From an uncultured Anaerotruncus sp. (lineage in GTDB: Bacteria; Bacillota; Clostridia; Oscillospirales; Ruminococcaceae): DNA of 5,098 bases. Positions 1-4,938 of this stretch are shown here, piece after piece. The notes under the pieces are model-generated. The model was given only the letters and a program-made list of their open reading frames with translations, was not told the DNA's origin and did no database searches. The stretch lies in NCBI RefSeq assembly GCF_902490045.1, contig NZ_CABUCJ010000150.1, positions 1-5,098 on the forward strand. Direction: 5' to 3'. A program made the translations under genes and the position numbers. Each line of letters starts with the position of its first letter. Positions within the stretch are counted from its first letter, which is position 1.

Positions 1-2580
1 CTCCCGCGCCTTCTGGAGCCGCTGGCGCTCCGCCTCGACGACGTTCGCCGGGGCCTTGGCGACAAAGCCGGCATTTTGCAGCTTGCCCGAGAGGGCCGCG
101 ATGTCCTTTTCGCAGGCGGCCTTCTCCTTCCCGAGGCGCGCGAGCTCCTTCTCACGGTCGACGAGCTCGTCCATCGGGATGAAGATGCGCGCCGCCTCGG
201 TGACGACCTGCACCGCGCCCTCGGGCGCGAACCGCTCCCCAATCTCCACGTCGGAGGCGAAGGCCAGCCGCCGGAAGAAGGGGACGCCCTGCCGGAAGAC
301 CTCCGCCTCGCCGGTGGCGATATAGAGGTGGGTCTTCTTGGAGGGGGGCACGTTCATCTCGCCGCGGCGGACGCGGATGGCGCGGATTGCCTGCATGACC
401 TTTTCAAAGTCGCGCTCGTCGGAGGCGAAGTTGAGCGCCTCGTCGCAGACCGGCCAGTCGGAGACCATGAGGCTCTCCCCCTCGTGGGGCAGCGCCTGCC
501 AGATTTCCTCGGTGATGAAGGGCATGAAGGGGTGCAGCAGCTTGAGGGTGCCCCCCAGGACATACACCAGCACCCGCTGCGCCGCGAGGGAGGCCTCCCC
601 GCCCTCCTGGAGGCGGGATTTGCAGAGTTCGATATACCAGTCGCAGAGCACGTCCCAGATGAAGTCGTAGAGCTTCTGCACCGCGAGGCCCAGCTCGAAC
701 TTTTCGAGGTTTTCGGTGACCTCGCGCACGAGCGCGTTATATTTGGTGAGAATCCACTTGTCCTCGACGGCGAGCGTCCCGGGCAGCGAAACGTCCGTCA
801 GCCCGTCGGAGAGGTTCATCAGCACGAACCGGCTCGCGTTCCACACCTTGTTGGCGAAGTTGCGGGAGGCGTTCACCTTCTCGTCCGAGAAGCGCATGTC
901 GTTGCCGGGGGCGTTTCCGGTGGCGAGGGTGAAGCGCAGCGCGTCCGCGCCGTATTTGTCGATGACCTCCAGCGGGTCGATACCGTTGCCGAGGGATTTG
1001 CTCATCTTGCGGCCCTGCGCGTCGCGCACGAGCCCGTGGATGAGCACCGTGTCGAAGGGCACCTCCCCCATGTGCTCCAGCCCCGAGAAGATCATCCGCG
1101 CCACCCAGAAGAAGATGATGTCGTAGCCGGTGACGAGGGTGTTGGTCGGGTAGAAGTATTTGAGCTCGGGCGTCTCGTCCGGCCAGCCGAGGGTGGAAAA
1201 GGGCCACAGCGCGGAGGAGAACCAGGTGTCGAGGGTGTCGGGGTCCTGCTCCAGACGCTTTCCGCCGCAGTTGGGGCAGGCGTCCGGGTCCTCCCTGGAG
1301 ACGACCATTTCGCCGCAGTCGGGGCAGTACCAGGCGGGGATCCGGTGGCCCCACCAGAGCTGGCGGGAGATGCACCAGTCCTTGATGTTTTCCAGCCAGT
1401 TGAAGTAGATCTTGTCGAACCGCTCGGGCACGAATTTGGTGTCGCCCCTGCGCACCGCCTCGATGGCAGGCTTGGCGAGCGGCTCCATCTTGACGAACCA
1501 CTGCTTGGAGACGCGCGGCTCGATGGCGCTGCCGCAGCGGTAGCAGCCGCCGACGTTGTGCTTGTAGGGCTCGACGGACTTGAGGAAGCCGCCCGCTTCG
1601 AGGTCCGCGACGATCGCCCTGCGGCACTCCTCGCGGGTCATGCCCTCGTATCTGCCGCCGTTTTCGTTGATGGTGGCGTCGTCGTTCATGACGTTCACGA
1701 CGGGCAGGTCGTGGCGCAGGCCGACCTCGAAGTCATTGGGGTCGTGCGCCGGGGTGATCTTCACGACGCCGGTGCCGAAGTCCATCTCGACGTATTCGTC
1801 GGCGATGATCGGGATCTCCCTGCCCACGATCGGCAGGAGCACCTTTTTGCCCACGAGGCGTTTGTATCGCTCGTCGTCCGGATGCACCGCGACGGCGGTG
1901 TCGCCGAGCAGCGTCTCGGGGCGGGTGGTCGTGATCTCGAGCACCTCGTCGGTGCCCACGATCGGGTAATTGATGTGCCAGAAGAAGCCGTCCTTCTCGT
2001 CGTACTCCACCTCGATGTCCGAGATGGTGGACTTGCAGTGGGGGCACCAGTTGATGATCCGCTCGCCGCGGTAGATAAGCCCCTTCTCGTAGAGGTTGAC
2101 GAACACCTCGCGGACCGCCCGGCTGCACCCCTCGTCGAGGGTGAAGCGTTCCCGCTCCCAGTCGCAGGAGGAGCCGAGCTTTTTGAGCTGGTTGATGATG
2201 CGGCCGCCGTATTCCTTCCGCCACGCCCACGCGCGCTCCAGAAAGCCGTCACGGCCGATCTCCTCCTTGGTAACGCCCTCCTTGCGCATCGCTTCGACGA
2301 TCTTCGCCTCGGTGGCGATCGACGCATGGTCGGTGCCGGGCATCCAGAGCGTCTCGTAGCCCTGCATCCGCCGCCAGCGGATGAGGATGTCCTGGAGGGT
2401 GTTGTCAAGGGCATGTCCCATGTGGAGCTGCCCGGTGATGTTCGGCGGGGGGATGACGATGGTGTAGGGCTTCTTTTCGGGGTTGGGCTCGGCGTGGAAG
2501 TACCGGCCCTCCTCCCAGAAGCGGTAGGTTTTATCCTCAACCTGCTTGGGGTCGTAAACCTTTTCCAGCTGTTTCGGCAT
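1..2580 (-). CDS. valS: Valyl-tRNA synthetase (3' end truncated by window edge)
   Basis: Cytoplasmic class Ia aminoacyl-tRNA synthetase that charges tRNA-Val with valine using ATP and hydrolyses mischarged Thr-tRNA-Val. The frame reads from the ATG at 2580 with no stop to base 1, giving 860 residues; bacterial family members are usually about 880 or longer, so roughly 20 C-terminal residues lie outside. Seen in order: the HIGH signature as HMGH at residues 53-56, after the PPPNITG run; WCPHC (C179, C182); the editing-domain motif TTTRPETLLGD at 217-227; CYRC (C346, C349); CPDC and CPNC (C419, C422, C435, C438); KMSKS at 525-529; an anticodon-binding domain starting near DKWIL (607); and a C-terminal coiled-coil arm from about 803. 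The cysteine pairs fit the two zinc knuckles known in Thermus ValRS. Start choice is supported by GGAGG 7 nt upstream. All catalytic signatures are intact, so the gene looks functional. Confidence 0.97.
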   Translation of the reverse strand, partial: MPKQLEKVYDPKQVEDKTYRFWEEGRYFHAEPNPEKKPYTIVIPPPNITGQLHMGHALDNTLQDILIRWRRMQGYETLWMPGTDHASIATEAKIVEAMRKEGVTKEEIGRDGFLERAWAWRKEYGGRIINQLKKLGSSCDWERERFTLDEGCSRAVREVFVNLYEKGLIYRGERIINWCPHCKSTISDIEVEYDEKDGFFWHINYPIVGTDEVLEITTTRPETLLGDTAVAVHPDDERYKRLVGKKVLLPIVGREIPIIADEYVEMDFGTGVVKITPAHDPNDFEVGLRHDLPVVNVMNDDATINENGGRYEGMTREECRRAIVADLEAGGFLKSVEPYKHNVGGCYRCGSAIEPRVSKQWFVKMEPLAKPAIEAVRRGDTKFVPERFDKIYFNWLENIKDWCISRQLWWGHRIPAWYCPDCGEMVVSREDPDACPNCGGKRLEQDPDTLDTWFSSALWPFSTLGWPDETPELKYFYPTNTLVTGYDIIFFWVARMIFSGLEHMGEVPFDTVLIHGLVRDAQGRKMSKSLGNGIDPLEVIDKYGADALRFTLATGNAPGNDMRFSDEKVNASRNFANKVWNASRFVLMNLSDGLTDVSLPGTLAVEDKWILTKYNALVREVTENLEKFELGLAVQKLYDFIWDVLCDWYIELCKSRLQEGGEASLAAQRVLVYVLGGTLKLLHPFMPFITEEIWQALPHEGESLMVSDWPVCDEALNFASDERDFEKVMQAIRAIRVRRGEMNVPPSKKTHLYIATGEAEVFRQGVPFFRRLAFASDVEIGERFAPEGAVQVVTEAARIFIPMDELVDREKELARLGKEKAACEKDIAALSGKLQNAGFVAKAPANVVEAERQRLQKARE

Positions 2581-2587
2581 GTCTGTT

Positions 2588-2592
2588 CCTCC
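2588..2592 (-). promoter_or_regulatory. Ribosome binding site of valS
   Basis: On the - strand this reads GGAGG with 7 nt before the ATG at 2580. It fixes the valS start, which then begins MPKQLEKVYDP, a normal N-terminus for the family. Confidence 0.9.
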
Positions 2593-2625
2593 AATGGCCT
2601 CTTTCGGCAATTTACAATACTCTAT

Positions 2626-2654
2626 ATTATAATAAAGTTCCCGCCCAATTACAA
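2626..2654 (-). promoter_or_regulatory. Promoter of valS (sigma-A type)
   Basis: Reading the - strand, the -35 box is TTGTAA (2649-2654) and the -10 box is a consensus TATAAT (2626-2631), separated by exactly 17 nt. The predicted start point near 2619 gives a leader of about 39 nt. That is too short for the T-box riboswitch that often controls valS in Firmicutes, and no T-box motif is seen. The promoter sits just downstream of the terminator of the preceding gene, so valS appears to be transcribed independently. Confidence 0.85.
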
Positions 2655-2660
2655 GCGGGG

Positions 2661-2687
2661 CCGCCGGAAAATCTGCCTTTTCCGCGG
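2661..2687. repeat. Imperfect inverted repeat upstream of the valS promoter
   Basis: The arms CCGC-(C)-GGAAAA (2661-2671) and TTTTCCGCGG (2678-2687) pair over 10 bp with one bulged base and a 6-nt loop. A second, outer pairing of 7 bp (2660-2666 with 2691-2697) is mutually exclusive with part of it. No T-tract follows on either strand, so it is not a classical terminator. It lies 6 bp beyond the -35 box of valS, between the DUF1836 terminator and the promoter. It may be an operator, a backup hairpin or chance in GC-rich sequence. Confidence 0.4.
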
Positions 2688-2714
2688 ATTCGGCGGCAGC
2701 GCCGCAGCCGCGCC

Positions 2715-2745
2715 AAAAGGCGGCGGGGGCTTTTCCCCCGCCGCC
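2715..2745 (-). terminator. Intrinsic terminator after the DUF1836 gene
   Basis: A perfect 11-bp GC stem (2719-2729 with 2735-2745) with a 5-nt loop, read on the - strand as GGCGGCGGGGG, loop AAAAG, then CCCCCGCCGCC followed by TTTT (2718-2715). It begins 9 nt past the stop codon at 2755. The U-tract is short, but the stem is very stable. It separates this transcript from valS. Confidence 0.85.
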
Positions 2746-2754
2746 CGGCAGTTT

Positions 2755-3285
2755 CTATCCCTCCGGAAAGCTGTCCACGACGCCCTCGCACACCCGCCGC
2801 AGCTCGGTCGCCGCGCCCGCCAGCGCGAGCGTGAGCGCAAGCGCACGCTCCCGGCCGTCAAGCCCAGGCGCGTCCGAAAGCTCCTCCCGCAGCAGCGCCT
2901 CGAGCTTCGGGCGCAGGCGGTTTTTGAGCGCGAGCGCCTCCCCGTAGGCCCGCTCGAAGCCGCACGGCGTCCCCTCACCCGCCACCAACTTTTTGATGTC
3001 GGAAAGCGCGAGCTGCTGCTTGAGTACGAGGATGCAGAGCAGCTGCATCACCTGCTCGCGGGAATATTTTTTGCCCTTGACGGGCATAATAAGATGCTCC
3101 TTGGAATAGTTGTTGACCATCGTCCTGGTCAGGAGCTTGTCCCCCGCGGAGCGCTTGTTGCCCGCGAGCCCCTCGTCCACCAGCGTCAGGATCTGGTCCA
3201 TGTAGAGGTCGATGCGCGGCACGTCCGCGGCGGAGAGGTCGGCGTCCGCAAAGGCGGCGGACAGGATTTCATCAAAGGTTTTCAT
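2755..3285 (-). CDS. DUF1836 domain-containing protein
   Basis: A 176-residue soluble protein that I assign to the DUF1836 family, whose biochemical role is not established. The recognisable core is residues 51-101: LLTRTMVNNY, then a turn, KKYSREQVMQLL and LVLKQQLALSDIKKLV. This resembles a MerR-like winged helix-turn-helix (a helix, a YSREQ second helix, then an S-x-I-x-x-L helix), so a DNA-binding regulator is plausible but inferred. The N-terminus (RIDLYMDQILTLVDE, about 24-38) and the Ala/Leu/Arg-rich C-terminus are predicted helical. I chose the ATG at 3285 because GGAGG lies 7 nt upstream. The frame stays open back to a TTG at 3348, but that codon is inside the -35 box and upstream of the predicted transcript start. 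The gene is divergent from the hemolysin III gene and ends in its own terminator. Confidence 0.88.
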   Translation of the reverse strand: MKTFDEILSAAFADADLSAADVPRIDLYMDQILTLVDEGLAGNKRSAGDKLLTRTMVNNYSKEHLIMPVKGKKYSREQVMQLLCILVLKQQLALSDIKKLVAGEGTPCGFERAYGEALALKNRLRPKLEALLREELSDAPGLDGRERALALTLALAGAATELRRVCEGVVDSFPEG

Positions 3286-3292
3286 TATCTTC

Positions 3293-3297
3293 CCTCC
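3293..3297 (-). promoter_or_regulatory. Ribosome binding site of the DUF1836 gene (decides the start)
   Basis: GGAGG within GGGAGGGA on the - strand, 7 nt before the ATG at 3285. It rules in the 176-aa start over the 197-aa extension that would begin at a TTG at 3348. Confidence 0.85.
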
Positions 3298-3319
3298 CGG
3301 CGGGCATTTTCTGTCCTCA

Positions 3320-3348
3320 ATTCTACATGATTTTGTAAACTTTTTCAA
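3320..3348 (-). promoter_or_regulatory. Promoter of the DUF1836 gene
   Basis: On the - strand: -35 TTGAAA (3343-3348), a 17-nt spacer and -10 TAGAAT (3320-3325). The predicted start point near 3313 leaves a leader of about 28 nt containing the RBS. This promoter is back-to-back with that of the hemolysin III gene; the two -35 boxes are only 7 bp apart (3349-3355). Confidence 0.8.
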
Positions 3349-3355
3349 GATGCAG

Positions 3356-3383
3356 TTGTATTTTCTTTAAGTTGTGATATGAT
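3356..3383 (+). promoter_or_regulatory. Promoter of the hemolysin III family gene
   Basis: -35 TTGTAT (3356-3361), a 16-nt spacer and -10 TATGAT (3378-3383) preceded by TGA, giving an extended -10 (TGnTATGAT). The expected start point is near 3390, so the leader is about 47 nt. Because the -35 boxes of the two divergent promoters nearly touch, one bound protein could affect both genes. Confidence 0.75.
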
Positions 3384-3394
3384 AGTTATATTAC

Positions 3395-3411
3395 ATAGTT
3401 TTTAAAACTAT
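3395..3411. promoter_or_regulatory. 17-bp dyad in the hemolysin III leader (possible operator)
   Basis: ATAGTTTT-T-AAAACTAT is a perfect 8-bp inverted repeat around a single central base. It lies just downstream of the predicted + strand start point. A further copy of the half-site ATAGTT occurs in the same orientation at 3382-3387, overlapping the -10 box. The position suits a repressor operator. As RNA it would have a one-base loop, so a DNA-level role is more plausible than a hairpin. The region is very AT-rich, so chance cannot be excluded. Confidence 0.5.
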
Positions 3412-3424
3412 ATTATGTTATAGC

Positions 3425-3430
3425 GAGGTG
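3425..3430 (+). promoter_or_regulatory. Ribosome binding site of the hemolysin III gene (decides the start)
   Basis: GAGGTG lies 6 nt before the ATG at 3437. The frame also has a GTG at 3428, but that codon is part of this RBS and has no RBS of its own, so the ATG start is preferred. Confidence 0.8.
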
Positions 3431-3436
3431 CAGAAT

Positions 3437-4090
3437 ATGCCGCGGATTTTCCTGAAAGCGCGCGACCCCATCAGCAGCTACACCCATTTCATCGGGGCGT
3501 GGCTGTCCGCGATCGGCCTGATCGTGATGGGGGTCCACCTTGCGGTGAAGCCGGGGGTCACGGCGGTCACCGCCGTCTCCTGCATCCTCTTCTGCCTGTC
3601 GCTCGTCGCGCTCTACTGCGCGAGCAGCATCTACCACTTCACCAACGCCGCGGCGAAAATCCAGACCGCGCTGCGCAAGCTCGACCACGCGATGATCTAT
3701 GTGCTCATCGCCGGGACCTATACGCCGCTGCTGCTCACCCTGCTGCCCCGCCCGAACAACCTCGTCTTCACCGCCGCCATATGGGCGGTCGCCGCCGCGG
3801 GCATCCTGATGAAGATGTTTTGGCTGGGCGCACCCCGCTGGCTGAGCACCACCCTCTACATCCTGATGGGCTGGGCGATCGCCGTCGACCTGCCCGCGCT
3901 CGGCGCGCTGCCCCTGCCGGGGATCGTGCTGCTCGCGGCGGGCGGGATCGCCTACACCGCCGGCGGCGTCATCTACATGGTCAAGCGCCCCAACCTCTCC
4001 GAACGGTTCGGGTTCCATGAAATTTTCCATCTCTTCGTCATAGCCGGCAGCGTCTGCCACTACCTGATGGTTCTCTTGTACATCGTCTGA
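3437..4090 (+). CDS. Hemolysin III / PAQR-family integral membrane protein
   Basis: A 217-residue protein with about seven hydrophobic spans and hardly any soluble part, the normal size for bacterial HlyIII/YqfA proteins. The superfamily's metal-site signatures are all visible: S63xxxH67 (SSIYH), D83 in LDHAMIYVLIAGTYTP, and H194xxxH198 (HEIFH), with a further H208. In the related adiponectin receptors the equivalent three histidines bind zinc and the site is linked to hydrolase (ceramidase-like) activity. By analogy this may be a membrane zinc hydrolase or a membrane-lipid homeostasis factor; 'hemolysin' is a historical name. The N-terminal DPISSYTHFIGA is typical of the family. The ATG at 3437 is chosen from the RBS GAGGTG. 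It has its own extended -10 promoter, is divergent from the DUF1836 gene, and is followed by a strong hairpin 20 nt after the stop. The family call is firm; the substrate is unknown. Confidence 0.93.
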   Translation: MPRIFLKARDPISSYTHFIGAWLSAIGLIVMGVHLAVKPGVTAVTAVSCILFCLSLVALYCASSIYHFTNAAAKIQTALRKLDHAMIYVLIAGTYTPLLLTLLPRPNNLVFTAAIWAVAAAGILMKMFWLGAPRWLSTTLYILMGWAIAVDLPALGALPLPGIVLLAAGGIAYTAGGVIYMVKRPNLSERFGFHEIFHLFVIAGSVCHYLMVLLYIV

Positions 4091-4110
4091 AGCCCTTACC
4101 GCTTCTCCTC

Positions 4111-4153
4111 AAGCAAGCCTCCCGCCGCATATTTTGCGGCGGGAGGCTTGCTT
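4111..4153 (+). terminator. Long perfect hairpin after the hemolysin III gene (probable terminator)
   Basis: An 18-bp perfect stem (4111-4128 with 4136-4153) around the 7-nt loop ATATTTT, starting 20 nt after the stop codon. A proper U-tract is lacking: after the stem the sequence is TCCCTCC, with only the CTTGCTT arm supplying uridines. Position and stability argue for termination, but it may work as a transcript-stabilising or partial terminator, letting some transcription pass into the ComEA-like gene. Confidence 0.7.
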
Positions 4154-4176
4154 TCCCTCCGGCGGGATGGTATCCT
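4148..4176 (+). promoter_or_regulatory. Weak candidate promoter of the ComEA-like gene
   Basis: TTGCTT (4148-4153) and TATCCT (4171-4176) are separated by 17 nt. Matches to consensus are poor (3/6 and 4/6), and the -35 box is inside the right arm of the preceding hairpin. No better candidate is seen between the hairpin and the gene. Read-through from the hemolysin III gene is the alternative. Confidence 0.25.
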
Positions 4177-4207
4177 TTTCCCATGGGGATGAAAGGGGGA
4201 CGGCGGC

Positions 4208-4561
4208 ATGAAGAAACGGTCGGGCACGGGCGTCATCTGGGCCGCCGCGGGACTTCTCGCGGCCGCGCTCGTCTGCTATAACATCGCCACCGCGCCGCCC
4301 CGGATTCCCGCCAGCATCGTCTTTTCTCCCGCGCCCGTTTTAAACCCCTATCCCGAGCTGGAGGGGGTGGTCGTCCACATCAACCGGGCGACCGAGGAGG
4401 AGCTTCGGCAGCTCCCCGGCATCGGCCCGGAAAAGGCCGGGGCGATCCGCGCCTACATCCGCGACTATGGGGCGCTCGGCTCCCCCGAGCAGCTCCTCGA
4501 GATCAGCGGCATCGGGGAAAAGACGCTCGAACAGATTTCCCCCTACCTGGCGTTCGACTGA
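4208..4561 (+). CDS. ComEA-like membrane-anchored helix-hairpin-helix DNA-binding protein
   Basis: A 117-residue protein: a short basic N-terminus (KKR), one hydrophobic anchor at about 9-27, a Pro-rich linker (29-50), then a ComEA-type tandem helix-hairpin-helix domain at 54-115. The motif pair is explicit: INRATEEELRQLPGIGPEKA at 58-77 and LLEISGIGEKTLEQI at 96-110. These Gly-Ile-Gly hairpins bind the DNA backbone without sequence specificity. ComEA is the surface receptor that hands double-stranded DNA to the ComEC channel during natural transformation. Here the protein would be tethered with its DNA-binding part outside. Unlike Bacillus ComEA (about 200 residues) it has no SLBB domain between anchor and HhH, and no comEC or comEB follows, so I withhold the symbol. 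The RBS AAAGGGGG ends 8 nt before the ATG. The gene converges with the small - strand gene and has no clear terminator of its own on the + strand. Confidence 0.88.
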   Translation: MKKRSGTGVIWAAAGLLAAALVCYNIATAPPRIPASIVFSPAPVLNPYPELEGVVVHINRATEEELRQLPGIGPEKAGAIRAYIRDYGALGSPEQLLEISGIGEKTLEQISPYLAFD

Positions 4562-4578
4562 AACACCGCCCGGCCCGG

Positions 4579-4609
4579 AAAAAAACGGACGCGGCAGAAG
4601 CCGCGCCCG
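4579..4609 (-). terminator. Intrinsic terminator of the 58-aa gene
   Basis: On the - strand: CGGGCGCGGC, tetraloop TTCT, GCCGCGTCCG, then seven T residues (4585-4579). It is a 10-bp stem whose fourth pair is G-U in the - strand transcript but an A-C mismatch in the + transcript. The T-tract is present only in the - direction. Both asymmetries assign it to the - strand gene ending at 4616, 6 nt away, rather than to the ComEA-like gene. Confidence 0.88.
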
Positions 4610-4615
4610 CTTGGT

Positions 4616-4792
4616 TCAAATCCGTCTTGGGTCCTCCGGCGCGGGCGGCTCGGGAGCGCCCTCCGCCTGGGAAACCGCCTGGTTGATGAACGCGCTGGTG
4701 ATTTCCGCGTTCGGGTCGACCTGTGCGAAGTGGTCGTGCCGGGTCCGGGATTTCTTTCGTTCGGGATGGATCAGCCGGTTTTTTTCGAGCAT
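4616..4792 (-). CDS. Uncharacterised 58-residue protein
   Basis: I do not recognise this protein. It is 58 residues, beginning MLEKNRLIHPERKKSRTRH: the first 20 residues are strongly basic. A neutral-to-amphipathic stretch follows (DPNAEITSAFINQAVSQAE, about 26-44), and the tail is Pro/Glu-rich (APEPPAPEDPRRI). It has no hydrophobic anchor, signal peptide or cysteine, so it is probably cytoplasmic; the basic head could contact nucleic acid, but that is speculation. Expression signals make it credible as a gene: AGGAGG 8 nt before the ATG at 4792, and a strong - strand terminator 6 nt after the TGA. The frame extends to a GTG at 4801, but that overlaps the RBS. I see no convincing - strand promoter upstream. 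The region faces the divergent tRNA promoter. Confidence 0.72.
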   Translation of the reverse strand: MLEKNRLIHPERKKSRTRHDHFAQVDPNAEITSAFINQAVSQAEGAPEPPAPEDPRRI

Positions 4793-4800
4793 GGCGCTCA

Positions 4801-4806
4801 CCTCCT
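4801..4806 (-). promoter_or_regulatory. Ribosome binding site of the 58-aa gene (decides the start)
   Basis: The - strand reads AGGAGG, then TGAGCGCC (8 nt), then the ATG at 4792. A GTG at 4801-4799 in the same frame starts on the last base of the RBS and cannot be used with it. Confidence 0.8.
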
Positions 4807-4845
4807 GCCGATAGTTTTTGCAGGGCGGGCGGGATTATGCGGGGG

Positions 4846-4864
4846 CGATTTTTTGTAAAAATCG
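4846..4864. promoter_or_regulatory. AT-rich inverted repeat / likely UP element before the tRNA promoter
   Basis: CGATTTTT-TGT-AAAAATCG is a perfect 8-bp inverted repeat ending 1 bp before the -35 box at 4866. A block of T's then A's at this position matches the A/T-tract architecture of UP elements that recruit the RNA polymerase alpha subunit at stable-RNA promoters. The exact symmetry may instead mark a protein site. No U-tract follows, so it is not a terminator. Confidence 0.55.
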
Positions 4865-4865
4865 G

Positions 4866-4894
4866 TTGACATTTCGGGACAGGCAGTGTATAAT
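4866..4894 (+). promoter_or_regulatory. Consensus promoter of the tRNA operon
   Basis: Perfect -35 TTGACA (4866-4871), 17-nt spacer, perfect -10 TATAAT (4889-4894). The start point is expected near 4901, giving a leader of about 38 nt before the first tRNA. An unregulated-looking, very strong promoter is what a stable-RNA operon needs. Confidence 0.95.
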
Positions 4895-4938
4895 AATCTA
4901 CGTCGCTTGTTGGACGTTCAGTCGCCAAAGGCAAATGT

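Noticed and set aside
737..2594. Long - strand frames of 165-296 codons inside valS in other phases.
   Set aside because: Their Arg/Pro/Ala-rich translations are shadows of the valS coding frame, which carries HMGH, KMSKS and the editing motif.
2691..2713. GC-rich GGCGGC/GCCGC repeats between the DUF1836 terminator and the valS promoter as a dispersed repeat.
   Set aside because: Only short 5-6 bp pairings are seen, as expected by chance at this composition.
76..3330. A 1084-codon open frame on the + strand across valS, the intergenic gap and the DUF1836 gene.
   Set aside because: It is codon-aligned antisense to both genes, which happen to share a frame. It stays open because these GC-rich genes avoid TTA, CTA and TCA codons in that phase. 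It starts at a TTG, has no RBS, and its translation is low-complexity (Val/Gly/His/Asp-rich). The - strand frames have unmistakable family motifs.
3286..3348. N-terminal extension of the DUF1836 protein to a TTG at 3348.
   Set aside because: The TTG is part of the -35 box and lies upstream of the predicted transcript start, whereas the ATG at 3285 has GGAGG at 7 nt.
3413..4060. A 215-codon - strand frame opposite the hemolysin III gene.
   Set aside because: Its Asp/Arg/Gly-rich composition is that of an antisense shadow. The + strand frame has seven membrane spans and the PAQR metal-site motifs.
4807..4865. A - strand promoter for the 58-aa gene (a CATAAT box near 4834-4839).
   Set aside because: No acceptable -35 box is found at 16-18 nt; TTTACA occurs only with a 14-nt spacer. 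Left uncalled.
4503..4934. A 143-codon - strand frame overlapping the ComEA-like gene, the 58-aa gene and the tRNA promoter.
   Set aside because: It runs through the terminator at 4579-4609 and overlaps a clear HhH gene. No RBS or family motif supports it.
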